Origin: Corydoras sp. C115
Taxonomy: Eukaryota > Chordata > Actinopteri > Siluriformes > Callichthyidae
NCBI GenBank assembly: GCA_019802505.1
Contig: JAFMOC010000007.1
Coordinates: forward strand, 13,216,501-13,280,500
Reading direction: 5' to 3'
DNA length: 64,000 nt
The notes under the pieces were generated by a model, which saw only the letters and a program-made list of their open reading frames with translations, was not told the DNA's origin and made no database searches. Shown in pieces: positions 1 through 10,020 of the stretch; position 1 is the stretch's first letter; each line of letters begins with the position of its first letter. A program made the translations under genes and the position numbers.

Positions 1-1260
1 TTGATTCAACAGTAACTAGGTTTAGAGGTGTTTGTATAAAGCTCCATAAAGCATTAGCTAAAGCATATTTTACTGTCCCTACCATTCAGCATTATAGAGG
101 AGAACAAACTTGTTAAGTTGCTTTTCTCATATACAGAAAATTTTCTACAAACAAATATACTACAATTGACAGTATATACAAGCCTTCTTTCAGAAATGTA
201 TGTAAGTCAATTTCTGCATTAATTATTCATAGAGGGTGTTGTGAGGACTGAGAGCACTAATAATAGACTTGCAAATCTGTGAAGGGGATTTTTATATCAT
301 TCTGGGATTTCCTGTATGATCAGCTATTTTCAGGTCATCACAGACTTCTCATGACTTCCGACAGATCTCAGACTTACTGCACTCTGGAAGTATGAAAACC
401 ATTGATGTTCACATATAAAAAATTTCCATAAAAATAAATCATAATTGTTTTTTATTTACAAATGATACCAAACTTGAAAGAGATATTTCTTATTAAAATC
501 ATTTTGCTTATATGGACCTAATGGAATTTGATCAAATTGATAAAAGAATGAGAAACAAACTGTACTGTGAAAACATTTAAGTATTTATCATCAAGTATGC
601 TAGGAATCCAAATATAGATATTTATTTTTTAAGTAAATTTGGCAGAAAGCAGAGTAATAGAAGTTCTTAAGTATGCTGTTTAATGGTTTATTTTGCAAGC
701 GTCTTTTCAATTTGATGAACAAATTCACCATTAGCAAAACCCTGAATAATGTTGTGCATGACGGAGTTGAAATGAGAAAGCAACTGCTCTCCAAAAATAC
801 ACTGCTACCATTAAAAAGTTTGATGATCACATAAACACAAAGCTAATAAAAAAAGGTTTGAGACAAATAAGAACCTTTTGATTTAAGTGTGAAGCTATGT
901 TTATAGAAAACATTGCATTCCTGTGTATAACCAAAGTGTCTGTTAACAAATACGGTCAAAAATACATACATTTCTACTCAGCTATTTTGTAAAATTAAGT
1001 TTGGTGGCAAATATTGTTACAAAGGTGTGTCACACCATATTTCTAATACTGGCTTGTTTCCAAAATGACCACATATGATGTTTTTGTCATTTATTTAATT
1101 GCAATGTCCCTATGCACCTTTGAGCCATGAACGTGTTATTAGGTTTTACTTCATATTTGTGCAAAAATGTTTCCATTTCCATAATTAAAAAATAAGTTCA
1201 CCAACTTCCTAGAACCACTATATATTACCTATGTGTGAGACTTTATAATGGAATATATAC
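1..1260. other. Non-coding DNA, 5' end of prkg1 intron
   Basis: AT-rich sequence downstream (in transcript sense) of the prkg1 beta first exon, so it is intronic for prkg1. I see no exon, structured RNA or recognisable repeat in it. The next prkg1 exon, shared by both isoforms, must lie beyond the left edge. Confidence 0.5.
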
Positions 1261-1264
1261 ACTA

Positions 1265-1466
1265 CATTTGGTCATTTAGCAGACGCTTTAATCTAAAGCA
1301 ACTTACAAATGGAAGAGCACCGGGTTGATCCAGCCCCTTGGAGCAATGAGGGTTAAGAGTCTTGCTCAAGGAAACACATTGGTAACTTCAGTTGAGCTGG
1401 GATGTGAAACCACGACCTTGAAATTGATAATCCAACATTCTAAACACTGAGCTACCACACCCTACA
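1265..1466 (-). mobile_element. tRNA-derived SINE with L2-type 3' tail
   Basis: Read on the minus strand this has a tRNA-like head (GAGCTACC-type A-box region and GTTTCACATCCC-type B-box region). A middle part reads 'ttgagcaaga ctcttaaccc', and the 3' end carries the 'ggataaaagcgtctgct aaatga' type tail. The same 3' tail ends the LINE at 8712-10005 and the fragment at 63010-63262, which suggests that LINE machinery mobilised it. The copy is old and diverged. Confidence 0.7.
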
Positions 1467-1578
1467 AAAATACACAGATATATACAGATGCCCTAGAATA
1501 ACTTATTATTCATCTACATCCAAGACATGATTCAGTAGCACGCACGTACAGAATGCTGAAGTTATGTGTTGAACCTAC

Positions 1579-1883
1579 TGTGTGCTCTTGTGGTAGAAGG
1601 GCAGTGTTACATGGCTCAGCTGCTGGAAGTCAAAAGCGGTAGGTTCTGCAGAGATCGCCTGTCTTTTGGTGCGCTGATGCTCCTGCAGCTCGTTGTCTTT
1701 GTGTGCGCGCTGAGTGGCAGGTCGGATAACCGAGCGATATTTATCCAGCTCGTTCTGCAGTTTCTGAATCAGTTCGTCTTTCTGATCCAGCTCGAGCTCC
1801 AACTCATCAATGAGCGCGTCCCTCTGCCGAAGCTCCTCGATCTTCTCCTGCAGCGCGTACTGCAAGTCGCGCAGAGTGCCCAT
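1579..1883 (-). CDS. prkg1: prkg1 beta-isoform first coding exon
   Basis: This exon encodes the N-terminal 101 residues of cGMP-dependent protein kinase 1 beta, starting at MGTLRDLQ. Residues 1-54 form the isoform-specific leucine zipper (heptads such as ELELELDQKDELIQKL) that dimerises the kinase and selects anchoring partners. Residues about 73-81 (KRQAISAEP) are the autoinhibitory pseudosubstrate loop. The exon ends at a GT donor (A|GTAGGT) in phase 2, matching the phase of the alpha exon at 13822, so both can join the same second exon. The cGMP-binding and kinase domains are not in this window. The codon in frame five codons upstream is TTG, so MGTL is the first ATG. Identification rests on near-identity of this segment to mammalian PKG1-beta as I know it; whether this is the teleost a or b copy is not decided. 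Confidence 0.95.
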
Positions 1884-2260
1884 GCTTTTAACGCTCAACG
1901 CGCCACTCTCCCAACTTTCCCTCGCCCGCTTGCACCACTTCCACTAACTTGTTGCTTCCGAAAGCTAGCTGCCAACGCGAGGACACGCGCCGCATTAGCG
2001 ACTCTGTGCGGGAGAATGTGCCGAGTCCCGACGCCGCAAACAGTTTCCGCTCTGCCTCTTGTGCGCGCGTGCGTGAGGGTGCGCGTCACACGGGATTCCA
2101 ACCACCACCTGAAACGCGCGCGCGGCGTAGTACAATCTGCCGCCACGAGCTTCCACACAGAACACCACACACATCTGCCACGGGGGAAGTTCTGGGGTAG
2201 TACCGCACGGTGACAACTGGGGCACGCTAAATCCATCACTGACCCACAATCTTTTACTCC
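1884..2260 (-). promoter_or_regulatory. CpG-rich promoter and 5'UTR of prkg1 beta
   Basis: The sequence just upstream of the beta start codon becomes GC-rich with many CpG and CGCG groups (for example 1975-2130), unlike the AT-rich surroundings. This is the expected look of a vertebrate CpG-island promoter. Open frames across it on both strands are by-products of the base composition. Confidence 0.6.
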
Positions 2261-2320
2261 CAGTTCATTCTAAAAATAGCAACACTGCATCACGGTTTAT
2301 TTCGTTTCCCTACAGTAACA

Positions 2321-2672
2321 TCCATCCATTCATTATCTTCCGCTTTATCCTCTATTAGGGTCGCGGGGGGGGGGGTTCCTCATACCCATCCAGGGGAGAA
2401 CGTTTCGGGCGCTGGGCAGATACACCCAGGACAGGGCGCCAATCTATCGCTGGGCACACACTCACTCACACAAACACACTATATATGGGTCTATTTGGAG
2501 AACTCAATTGACTTGATCCATGTTTGTGGACTGTGGGAGGAAACCGGAGAACCCGGAGGAAACCCACGCAGACACGGGGAGGACATGGAAACTCCACCCA
2601 GATGGGGATTCGAACCGGGAATCCCTAGTGCCAAGAGGCAAACGTGCTAACCACTAAGTCTCCATGGCGCCT
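2321..2672 (-). mobile_element. V-SINE-like element, subfamily A
   Basis: Full-length copy of the dominant SINE here. On its sense strand the family has a tRNA-like head with A box TGGCTTAGTGG and B box GGTTCGAATCC. A conserved core follows (gtttccatgttctccccgtg ... ggtttcctcc ... cccacagtcc), like the central domain of DANA/V-SINEs. Then come a GTGTGTCTGTGTGAG stretch, a unique 3' part, and a short tetranucleotide tail. This copy has a GGAT-type tail and is joined directly to a LINE fragment at 2673; the same junction recurs at 5792. Confidence 0.9.
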
Positions 2673-3128
2673 CGAAGAAATCCAAGGAAACTTTAAAATT
2701 TTCACATTGGTTAATTATAACGCTAATGAGTCTACCATCAGAGAACATTGAACAGCAATGGTGTGTGTGAAGAATTGCAAAGAGAAGACCTCTCTAAACT
2801 CTAAACAGGACATTGTTGCCCACCCTCAATTTGCTAAAGAAAAAAAAAATCACCAGGTGGGGGTTCACCCACCTGGAGCAGAAGGATTCCTACATCCGTA
2901 TGCTCTTTTTGTAGACTCTGCCTTCAACACAATGATCCCTCAAACCCTCATCAATAAACTCTACTTGGACTGAGCCCTTCCCTTTGCAACTGGGCCTTGG
3001 ATTTCCCAACCATTAGGCTGCAGTCTGTGAGGATCCCCCTCTTGTTCACACTGCTAACACATGACCACTCACCTACCCATCCGGTTTGATATATTGTGAA
3101 TTTTGCAGACAACATGGCAGTGGTTAGT
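2673..3128 (+). mobile_element. LINE (non-LTR) reverse transcriptase fragment
   Basis: Translation of 2880-2970 gives residues like 'ALFVDSAFNTMIPQTLINKL', a decayed form of the reverse-transcriptase motif '[FY]xDFSSAFNTI.P..L..KL' of L2/CR1-like fish LINEs. It continues at DNA level to a decayed 'FADDTA' motif near 3100, then meets a TA microsatellite. The copy at 5793-6811 is the same element and extends further. Confidence 0.75.
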
Positions 3129-3135
3129 GGTTAAC

Positions 3136-3138
<3 letters not shown>

Positions 3139-3211
<73 letters not shown>
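3139..3211. repeat. (TA)n microsatellite
   Basis: About 36 uninterrupted TA units. It lies between the LINE fragment and the inverted repeat at 3228-3314. Confidence 0.95.
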
Positions 3212-3214
<3 letters not shown>

Positions 3215-3227
3215 TGTATATATACAC

Positions 3228-3314
3228 ACACACATTACATAAACATTATTTAAAAACTATATATAGTTTTTTTATATATATAAAGTTTTTAAATAATGTT
3301 TATGTAATGTGTGT
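3228..3314. repeat. 31-bp perfect inverted repeat (hairpin)
   Basis: The arm at 3228-3258 is the exact reverse complement of 3284-3314, with a 25-nt AT-rich loop. The arm contains 'cattacataaacattattta'. No known element is recognised in it; it could be a short foldback MITE or a structure grown beside the TA tract. Confidence 0.85.
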
Positions 3315-3325
3315 ATATGTGATGT

Positions 3326-3362
3326 GAGGCGAACGTGCTAACCACTAAGCCACCGTGCCGCC
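3326..3362 (-). mobile_element. V-SINE-like head fragment
   Basis: Only the tRNA-like head of the family (reverse complement of GGCGGCACGGTGGCTTAGTGG) remains. The rest of the element is replaced by the inverted repeat and microsatellite to the left. Confidence 0.75.
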
Positions 3363-3540
3363 CTACAGTAACATATCCAAGCAAAATACTACTACAACTA
3401 GAAAAACGAATAAAAACCAATCAATAAATGAACAAAGGAGATTGTGCCTAATTCAAGCCACTGTAATTTTGTTATATTTCTGCCAGGACACTAATCATGC
3501 AAGGGTAGGGTGGATAATTGGAGACGGATGAGTGTAAAAT

Positions 3541-3561
3541 ATATATATATATATATATATA
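3541..3561. repeat. short (TA)n tract
   Basis: About ten TA units. Confidence 0.8.
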
Positions 3562-3622
3562 CTGCTCATGAAGTCCCCCACTGAGCCTTGGTCCTCCCAA
3601 GTTTTTTTCCTAAAAAAACAAC

Positions 3623-3978
3623 ATTCATTCATTCATTCATTCATTATCTTCCGCTTTATCCTCTATTAGGGCCGCGGTGGGGTTCCCCATGCCCATCCAG
3701 GGGAGAACGTTTCGGGCGCTGGGCAGACACACCCAGGACAGGGCACCAACCTATCGCTGGGCACACTCTCACTCACACACACAAACTCTACATGGGGCAA
3801 TTTGGAGAACTCAATTGACTTGATCCATGTTTTTGGTCTGTGGGAGGAAACCGGAGAACACGGAGGAAACCCACACGGACACGGGGAAAACATGGAAACT
3901 CCACCCAGATGGGGATTCGAACCAGGAATCCATAGTGCTGAGAGGCGAACGTGCTAATCACTAAGTCACTGTGCCGCC
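3623..3978 (-). mobile_element. V-SINE-like element, subfamily A
   Basis: Full length from a six-unit ATTC tail (sense ATGA-type) to the GCCGCC head, with the A-type diagnostic bases (cttccgc, acgtttcgg, acaccc). Confidence 0.9.
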
Positions 3979-3989
3979 AAAAAAAAAAA

Positions 3990-4250
3990 AAAAACTATAT
4001 ATAATTAAACCACTTGAACTTGTGCCAATATTTAAGAAATGTTTAAAGACTCACTTCTACACCCTGGCTTTTTTACTGATGGAGAGTACATGGAGCAGAA
4101 AAACTTCAATGATTTTTTTTTGTTTTGTGTGTAATAATTAGGTATCTATGATTATAATTGTATGCATCAGTTTTGTTATGTTATCGTAAAGCTAGTTGTG
4201 GCTGGGTTCAGAAAAGTGCTATATAAATGAAAATAAATAAATAAATGAAA
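3990..4250 (+). mobile_element. probable LINE 3' end fragment
   Basis: The stretch contains 'gactcacttctacaccctgg' and ends in 'aaaagtgctatataaatga' followed by AAATA repeats, which is the usual 3' end style of fish LINEs. No coding region remains. The assignment is by pattern only. Confidence 0.4.
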
Positions 4251-4302
4251 ATATTTCATGTGTTATTGTAAAATAGTTTTCCTGTCTTTAATAAAGATAT
4301 AT

Positions 4303-4446
4303 GGGGTGGCACAGTGGCTTAATGGTTAGCACATTTATTCATGTTTTCCCTGTGTCTATGTGGGTTTCCTATGAGATCTCCGGTTTTCTCCCACAGTCCA
4401 TAATTATGGAATCAAGGTAAATTAGATGCTCTCAATTGTCCCTATA

Positions 4447-4497
<51 letters not shown>

Positions 4498-4580
4498 ACT
4501 GAGTGTGGGAATTAGACCCTAGTATAGGATTAACCGAGAGATAAAGGATAAATGGATTGATGGAATAATGATGGATGATT
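4303..4580 (+). mobile_element. degenerate V-SINE-like element with GT expansion
   Basis: Head 'gtggcacagtggcttaatgg' and core 'gggtttcctatgag ... ctcccacagtcc' are present, but the B-box region is deleted. The internal GTGT segment has grown into a (GT)n tract at 4449-4494, followed by the family's 3' end (gataaaggataaatgga). Confidence 0.75.
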
Positions 4581-4996
4581 GGTAAGAGGACTAGGGTCAC
4601 AAGGGTTTCCTCATGTCTATCCAGGGGAGAAAGTTTTAGGCGCTGGACAGATACACCCAGGTCATTGCACCAATACATTGCTAGGCACACTCACTCACTC
4701 AGACACCACACACTATATGGGGCAATTCAGATATGGGCAATCTAGAGCAGCCAATTTACTTTTTTTATGAGTTTAACATCTGGACAGCATAAATGAGATA
4801 TTTCTGAACAGTCACAAGGAATATAGTTATAGGGAGTCGGGCCATTTTAGTATCTGTGATTTACCTGTTAGCATGTTTTTTTGAAATGTGGGAGAAAACC
4901 ACAGTCTCATGAGGAAACCCATTCACGCAGAAAGCAGAACTAAACACAGGACCCTCTTGGTGTGAGGTGGAAGTTCTGCACCACTATGCTGTCACA
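4581..4996 (-). mobile_element. old V-SINE-like element
   Basis: The reverse orientation shows 'catgtctatccaggggagaa', 'aggcgctgga' and 'cacccaggtc', and then a diverged core with 'gtgggagaaaacc' near 4890 and a head remnant near 4980. It is interrupted or diverged around 4750-4870. Confidence 0.6.
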
Positions 4997-5443
4997 AATA
5001 TAATTTGTGAACCCTAAAAATTATTTTATATGCAAACAAGTCCTTCAGGTATATAGAGAAACGAAAAAAACAATAAAGCCAAAAATATTAGATTTAGTCA
5101 TTTATAAATTATGGCACATGTATTGGAACCTTCAATATTAGCAGATAATTTAAAACTTATTTGTGTCAGATGTTTTAAACAATGGAATGATAATTAAGTG
5201 TAGTAAGTTAGCACCCTGTTTTATTTAAAGAAAATCATCTGTTAAAGTATAATCATCACAACACATGTTTTTTCCAGTGTATCATGGCACCAACAAACGA
5301 GTTTTATTATGGACCTCAGATGGTTAGTGAAAATGAAACATGCTCACAAAAGCATCCCTAACTGAAAAGTCAGACCATAACTACCCTAACTAACTAAGAT
5401 TACAACGACAGCAAAATGTATTATTGTGTGAGGTCATGAAGAA
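4997..5443. other. AT-rich non-coding spacer
   Basis: No gene, RNA or identifiable repeat is visible. It lies inside the prkg1 alpha transcript's first intron. Confidence 0.5.
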
Positions 5444-5792
5444 ATCCATCCATCCATCCATCCATTATCTTCCGCTTTATCCTCTATTAGGGTCGCTGTG
5501 GGATTCCCCATGCCCATCCAGGGGAAAAAGTCTTGGGCGCTGGGCAGATACACCCAGGACAGGGCGCCAATCTATCGCTGGGCACACACTCACTCACACA
5601 AACACACTCTATATGGGGCAATTTCAAGAACTCAATTGACTTGATCCATGTTTTTGGACTGTGGGAGGAAACCGGAGAACCTGGAGGAAACCCACGCGGA
5701 CACGGGGAGAACATGGAAACTCCACCCAGATGGGGATTCGAACCGGGAATCCCTAGCGCCGAGAGGCAAACGTGCTAATCACTAAGCCTCCA
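5444..5792 (-). mobile_element. V-SINE-like element, subfamily A
   Basis: Full-length copy with an ATCC-type tail. Its head runs into the LINE fragment at 5793 with the same junction (gcctcgaagaaatccaagg) as the copy at 2321-2672. Confidence 0.9.
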
Positions 5793-6811
5793 TGGTGCCT
5801 CGAAGAAATCCAAGGAAACTTTAAATTTTTCACATTGGTTAATTATAAAGTTCATGAGTCTACCATCAGAGAACATTGAACAGCAATGGTGTGTGTGAAG
5901 AATTGCAAAGAGAAGACCATCACTCTCTAAACAGGACATTGTTGCCCACCCTCAATTTGCTAAAGAAAGAAAAAATAACCAGGTGGGGGTTCACCCACTT
6001 GGAGCAGAAGGATTCCTACATCCATATGCTCTTTTTGTGGACTCTGCCTTCAACACAATGATCCCTCAGACCCTGATCAATAAACTCTACTTGGACTGAG
6101 CCCTTCCCTTTGCAACTGGGCCACTCACCTACCCATCCGGTTTGATATATTGTGAATTTTGCAGACAACATGGCAGTGGTTGGATGCATCACAGACAGTG
6201 AAAAGCAAAAAAATCTCTGCATCAATGTAAATAAAAACCAGGGAGGTATTTGTGGACTTCAGAAGAGGCAGACACATCCACCTCCCCCTGGACATCAGAG
6301 GATCTGCGTTGGAAGTGATCTCCAGCTACAGGTACTTGGGTGTCCACCTGAGTAACAACCTCACCTGGAGCAACAACACAATCACATTAGTCTAGAAGGC
6401 ACATCAGTGACTCTACTTCCTCAGATGGCTGGTGAGAGCTGGCCTCAGAACTCAGTTCTTTCCTCCTTCTACAGATTCCTACAGATCTGCAAAGGGTGGT
6501 AAAGGCTGCAAAGAGGACTGTCTGAGTCAGCCTCCCCACTGCCATGGATATTTACACCTACATGTCCAGGAAAAGGGCCTCCTGTATCATGAAGGACTCC
6601 ACTTACCCAGCACACTCACTTTTTGTCCTGTTTCCATCAGGCAGGAAATTGCAGAGCATTAAGTGCAAAACAACAAGACTAAGAAACAGCTTCATACCAG
6701 AAACTGTAAAACTATTAAACTCCACCAAATCTAACAGACACTTTACACTATGACACTTTTCCTCAACATATACACTGCTACTATACTTCATTTTATATTT
6801 TATTGCTGCTA
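5793..6811 (+). mobile_element. LINE (non-LTR) fragment, RT to 3' coding end
   Basis: The first 370 bases match 2673-3128. Frames then give a decayed 'FADNMAVVG' (RT catalytic motif, normally FADDTAVVG), 'LGCPPE' (normally LGVH), and at 6590-6750 'MKDSTYPAHSLFVLFPSG' and 'KTTRLRNSFIPETVKLLNST'. These are hallmarks of the C-terminal part of a fish LINE reverse transcriptase. Several frameshifts and deletions make it dead. Confidence 0.85.
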
Positions 6812-6814
6812 TTC

Positions 6815-6816
<2 letters not shown>

Positions 6817-6876
<60 letters not shown>
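6817..6876. repeat. (TA)n microsatellite
   Basis: About 30 TA units directly following the LINE remnant. Confidence 0.95.
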
Positions 6877-6878
<2 letters not shown>

Positions 6879-7002
6879 TTAGCATGTTCGAACTGGGAAT
6901 CCCGATCTGGGTAGAGATTTCATGTTCTCCCCGTGCCCGTGTGGGTTCCTCCAGGTTCTCCGGTTTCCTTCCAGTCCAAAACAAATGGATTTAATTTGAA
7001 TC
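6877..7002 (+). mobile_element. partial V-SINE-like element
   Basis: Head region and core ('catgttctccccgtgcccgt', 'gttctccggtttcc') are present. The 5' tip is lost to the TA tract and the 3' half is missing. Confidence 0.7.
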
Positions 7003-7015
7003 TGCAAGGTTAATT

Positions 7016-7360
7016 CATTCATTCATTATCTCCCGCTTTATCCTCTATTAGGGTCGCGGTGGGGTTCCCCATGCCCATCCAGGGGAGAACATCTCGGGCG
7101 CTGGGCAGATAGACCCAGGACAGGGCGCCAATCCATCGCTGGGTACACACTCACACACTCAAACACACTCTATATGGGGCAATTTAGAGAACTCAATTAA
7201 CTTGATCCATGTTTTTGGACTGTGGGAGGAAACCGGAGAACCCGGAGGAAACCCACGCGGACACGGGGAGAACATGGAAACTCCACCCAGATGGGGATTC
7301 GAACCGGGAATCCCTAGCGCTGAGAGGCGAACGTGCTAACCACTAAGCCACCGTGCCGCC
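7016..7360 (-). mobile_element. V-SINE-like element, subfamily B, with TSD
   Basis: Full-length B-type copy (ctcccgc, atctcgg, gatagaccc, aatccatcg). It is flanked by the 13-bp target-site duplication tgcaaggttaatt at 7003-7015 and 7361-7373, so insertion was by LINE-type retrotransposition and is fairly recent. Confidence 0.95.
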
Positions 7361-7444
7361 TGCAAGGTTAATTGGAAATTAAAAAATTAAAGGTAAAAGG
7401 TAAATTGTCTCTATACGTCTGTGTGTCCTCAGGCCTGTCTATCA

Positions 7445-8060
7445 GGCCTGCCAATCTATCACTGGGCACACACTCACTCACACAGACACACACATAAACA
7501 TACTCTATATGAGGCAATTTGGAACATTTACTTTACCTTGAGCGGCACGGTGGCTTAGTGGTTAGCACGTTCGCCTCTCAGCGCTGGGGATTCCCGGTTC
7601 GAATCCCCATCTGGGTGGAGTTTCCATGTTCTCCCTGTGTCTGCGTGGGTTTCCTCCGAGTTCTCCGGTTTCCTCCCACAGTCCAAAAACATGGATCAAG
7701 TCAATTGAGTTCTCCAAAATTGCCCCATATAGAGTGTGTCTGTGTGAGTGAGTGTGTGCCCAGTGATGGATTGGCGCCCTGTCCTGGGTCTATCTGCCCA
7801 GCACCCGAGATGTTCTCCCCTGGATGGGCATGGGGAACCCCACCGCAACCCTAATAGAGGATAAAGCGGGAGATAATGAATGAATGAATGAATACTTTAC
7901 CTTGATCCATGTTTTGGGACTGTAGGAGGAAACCAGAGAACCTGGAGAAAACCCACACAGACACGGGAAGAACATGTAAACTCCACCCAGATTGGAATTT
8001 GAACCGGGAATCCCTAGCGCTGAGAGGCGAACGTGCTAAGCACTAAGGCACCGTGCTGCC
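7445..8060 (-). mobile_element. older V-SINE-like element, split by another SINE
   Basis: The two halves 7445-7528 and 7906-8060 together form one minus-strand SINE. A plus-strand copy (7542-7892) has inserted between them. Confidence 0.85.
7542..7892 (+). mobile_element. V-SINE-like element, subfamily B, nested
   Basis: Complete copy with intact A box and B box (GGTTCGAATCC). It is flanked by the 13-bp duplication tactttaccttga at 7529-7541 and 7893-7905. It sits within an older copy of the same family. Confidence 0.95.
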
Positions 8061-8443
8061 CGACCCATGAATAATAAAGGGTAAAAACACCAAAAGAAAA
8101 AGATGATTTCAGATTTATATTTTAGAATTATGCTGCTATATTTTATTCTAAATCTAATATTTAAATAAAAAATTTTTATTCTTCCTCTAACAAAAATTGC
8201 TCAGGGTCAAAACTGAGTCCATGAAACAGAATTTCGATTTCAGTCCATGTAATGCAAATGCAAAAAAAGAATTTTTTTTTTTAAACTTACTTTTTTTAAA
8301 AAAGTTAAAAAGTTACTTAAAAAGTAAAGTTTGCTAGGAATTTAATCTCTTCTTTCTCATCATCAGAATAGATGCTAAGTCTACACACCTGAGACCTTAC
8401 AATAATTTGTACTTTGACAACTTTGTAATTTTTGTAACTTCTC
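8061..8443. other. AT-rich non-coding spacer
   Basis: Poly-T and poly-A runs and no recognisable feature. Confidence 0.5.
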
Positions 8444-8711
8444 TCCATCCATCCATTGTACTCTACTTTATCCTCTACTAGGGTCGCAGGGGAGATCCCT
8501 ATTACCATCCAGGGGAAAACATTTTGGGCGCTGTGCTGATACATTCAGAACACGGTGCCAATCTATCGCTGTACACACGCATACAAAGGGAAGCAATTTT
8601 TACCTAGAATCCATGTTTTGGACTGTGTTAGGAAACTGGAGGACCTGGTGTAAACCCATGAAGACATGCGGAGAACATGGAAACTCCACCCAGATCGGCA
8701 TGATAACCACT
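8444..8711 (-). mobile_element. old V-SINE-like element, head displaced by a LINE
   Basis: Diverged copy with an ATCC tail. It stops at 'ataaccacta'. The missing head ('cgccaccatgacgcc', compare agccaccgtgccgcc) reappears at 10006-10020 on the far side of the LINE at 8712-10005. Confidence 0.75.
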
Positions 8712-10005
8712 ACATTACATTTACATTTACATTTAGTCGTTTGGCAGACGCTTTTATCCAAAGCGACTTACAAATGAGAACATCACAAGTCAGTAGTTAT
8801 GAAAAAAACTAACTATACTGTAAAATCATCAAACCTGATGCTGCACCTCCCCCCCCTTTTTTAACATTTTTTTACAACAGGTGTTTGATAAAAAGATGCG
8901 TCTTCAGTAGTTTCTTAAAAATGTCTTACGGATAGAGTTGGGAAGATCGTTCCACCATTTTGCAGTGGTGAACGCCACGGAGTGAGAATTAGCCCTTGGT
9001 GAGGTGGAATCACCAGGCAGCGATCATCACTGGAGCGAAATGAACGAGCCAGAGTGTATTCTGAAAAGATAGAGTGAAGGTAGGAGGGGGAAGATCCTGG
9101 GATACCAACAAGTAACGCATTACAATAATCAAGCCGGGAAAGGATTAGGGCTTGAACTAACAGCTGGGTAGCATGTTCAGTCAAGAAAGGTCTGATCTTC
9201 CTAATGTTGTAAAGAAGGAATCTGCAGGAACGGGCAGTTTTGATAACATCTATTGTGAGTCTATTGTGAAACCAACGTTACGGACTGAATCGGTTGGGTA
9301 GATTGTGGAGCCGTCAATTTGGAAGGTCAGGTCGTGATGGATTGAGGGTTTAGCTGGAATTATGAGAAGCTCTGTTTTTGCTAAATTTAATTTGAGATGA
9401 CGGGCCTTCATCCAAACAGATATGTCAGTGAGGCAGGCAGATATCCGATTTGAGATTGTGGTGTCGTCAGAGACAAAAGACAAATGAAGCTGAGTGTCAT
9501 CAGCATAGCAGTGGTAAGCGAAACCATGCGCCTGAATGACTGTGCTCAGTGATGTCATGTATAGTGAGAAGAGGAGAGGACCAAGTACAGAGCCCTGAGG
9601 CACACCAGTGAGTACTTTATGAGAGTTAGAAGTCTTCCCATTCCATGAAACTTTGAAGGTTCTTCCTGTGAGATAGGATCGAAACCATTTAAGTGTCGTA
9701 TCAGAAAAGTCTAATTCAGATAGAGTGGACAGTAGAATCTGATGATTTACTGTACCAAAAGCTGCTGAAAGGTCTAGCAGAATGAGGACAGAGGATTGAG
9801 ATTTATCTTTTGGCAGATTTAAGTGAGTCAATCACAGAGAGAAATGCTGTCTCAGTGGAGTGACCACACCTAAAACCAGACTGATTGGGATCAAGGAGAT
9901 TGTTCTGATTAAGAATCTTGGAGACCTGTGTAGATACCACCCGTTCAAGTGTTTTAGACAGGAAAGGTAAAAGTGATACAAGCCTGTAGCTCTCAACCAA
10001 ATTTA
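8712..10005 (-). mobile_element. 5'-truncated L2-type LINE with RT domain
   Basis: Reading the minus strand, successive frames give reverse-transcriptase blocks in order: 'SYRLVSLLPFLSKTLERVV', 'PNQSGFRCGHSTETAFL', 'ILLDLSAAFGTVNHQILL', 'GVPQGSVLGPLLFSLYM' and the catalytic 'HCYADDTQLHL'. The thumb region and the 3' tail 'aagtcgctttggataaaagc' plus (ATGTAA)-type repeats follow. At least two frameshifts separate the blocks near 9815 and 9200. The family matches the L2 clade (as in UnaL2-like elements with TGTAA repeats). The 5' part (ORF1 and endonuclease) is absent, which is typical of truncated reverse transcription. Confidence 0.9.
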
Positions 10006-10020
10006 CGCCACCATGACGCC

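Noticed and set aside
1566..2249. Several frames of 83-215 codons around the prkg1 beta exon
   Set aside because: They are shadows of the beta exon and of its GC-rich promoter on other frames; none shows a known domain.
7542..7620. tRNA genes at SINE heads
   Set aside because: A and B boxes are present, but the acceptor stem and full cloverleaf are not, and each is attached to a SINE body.
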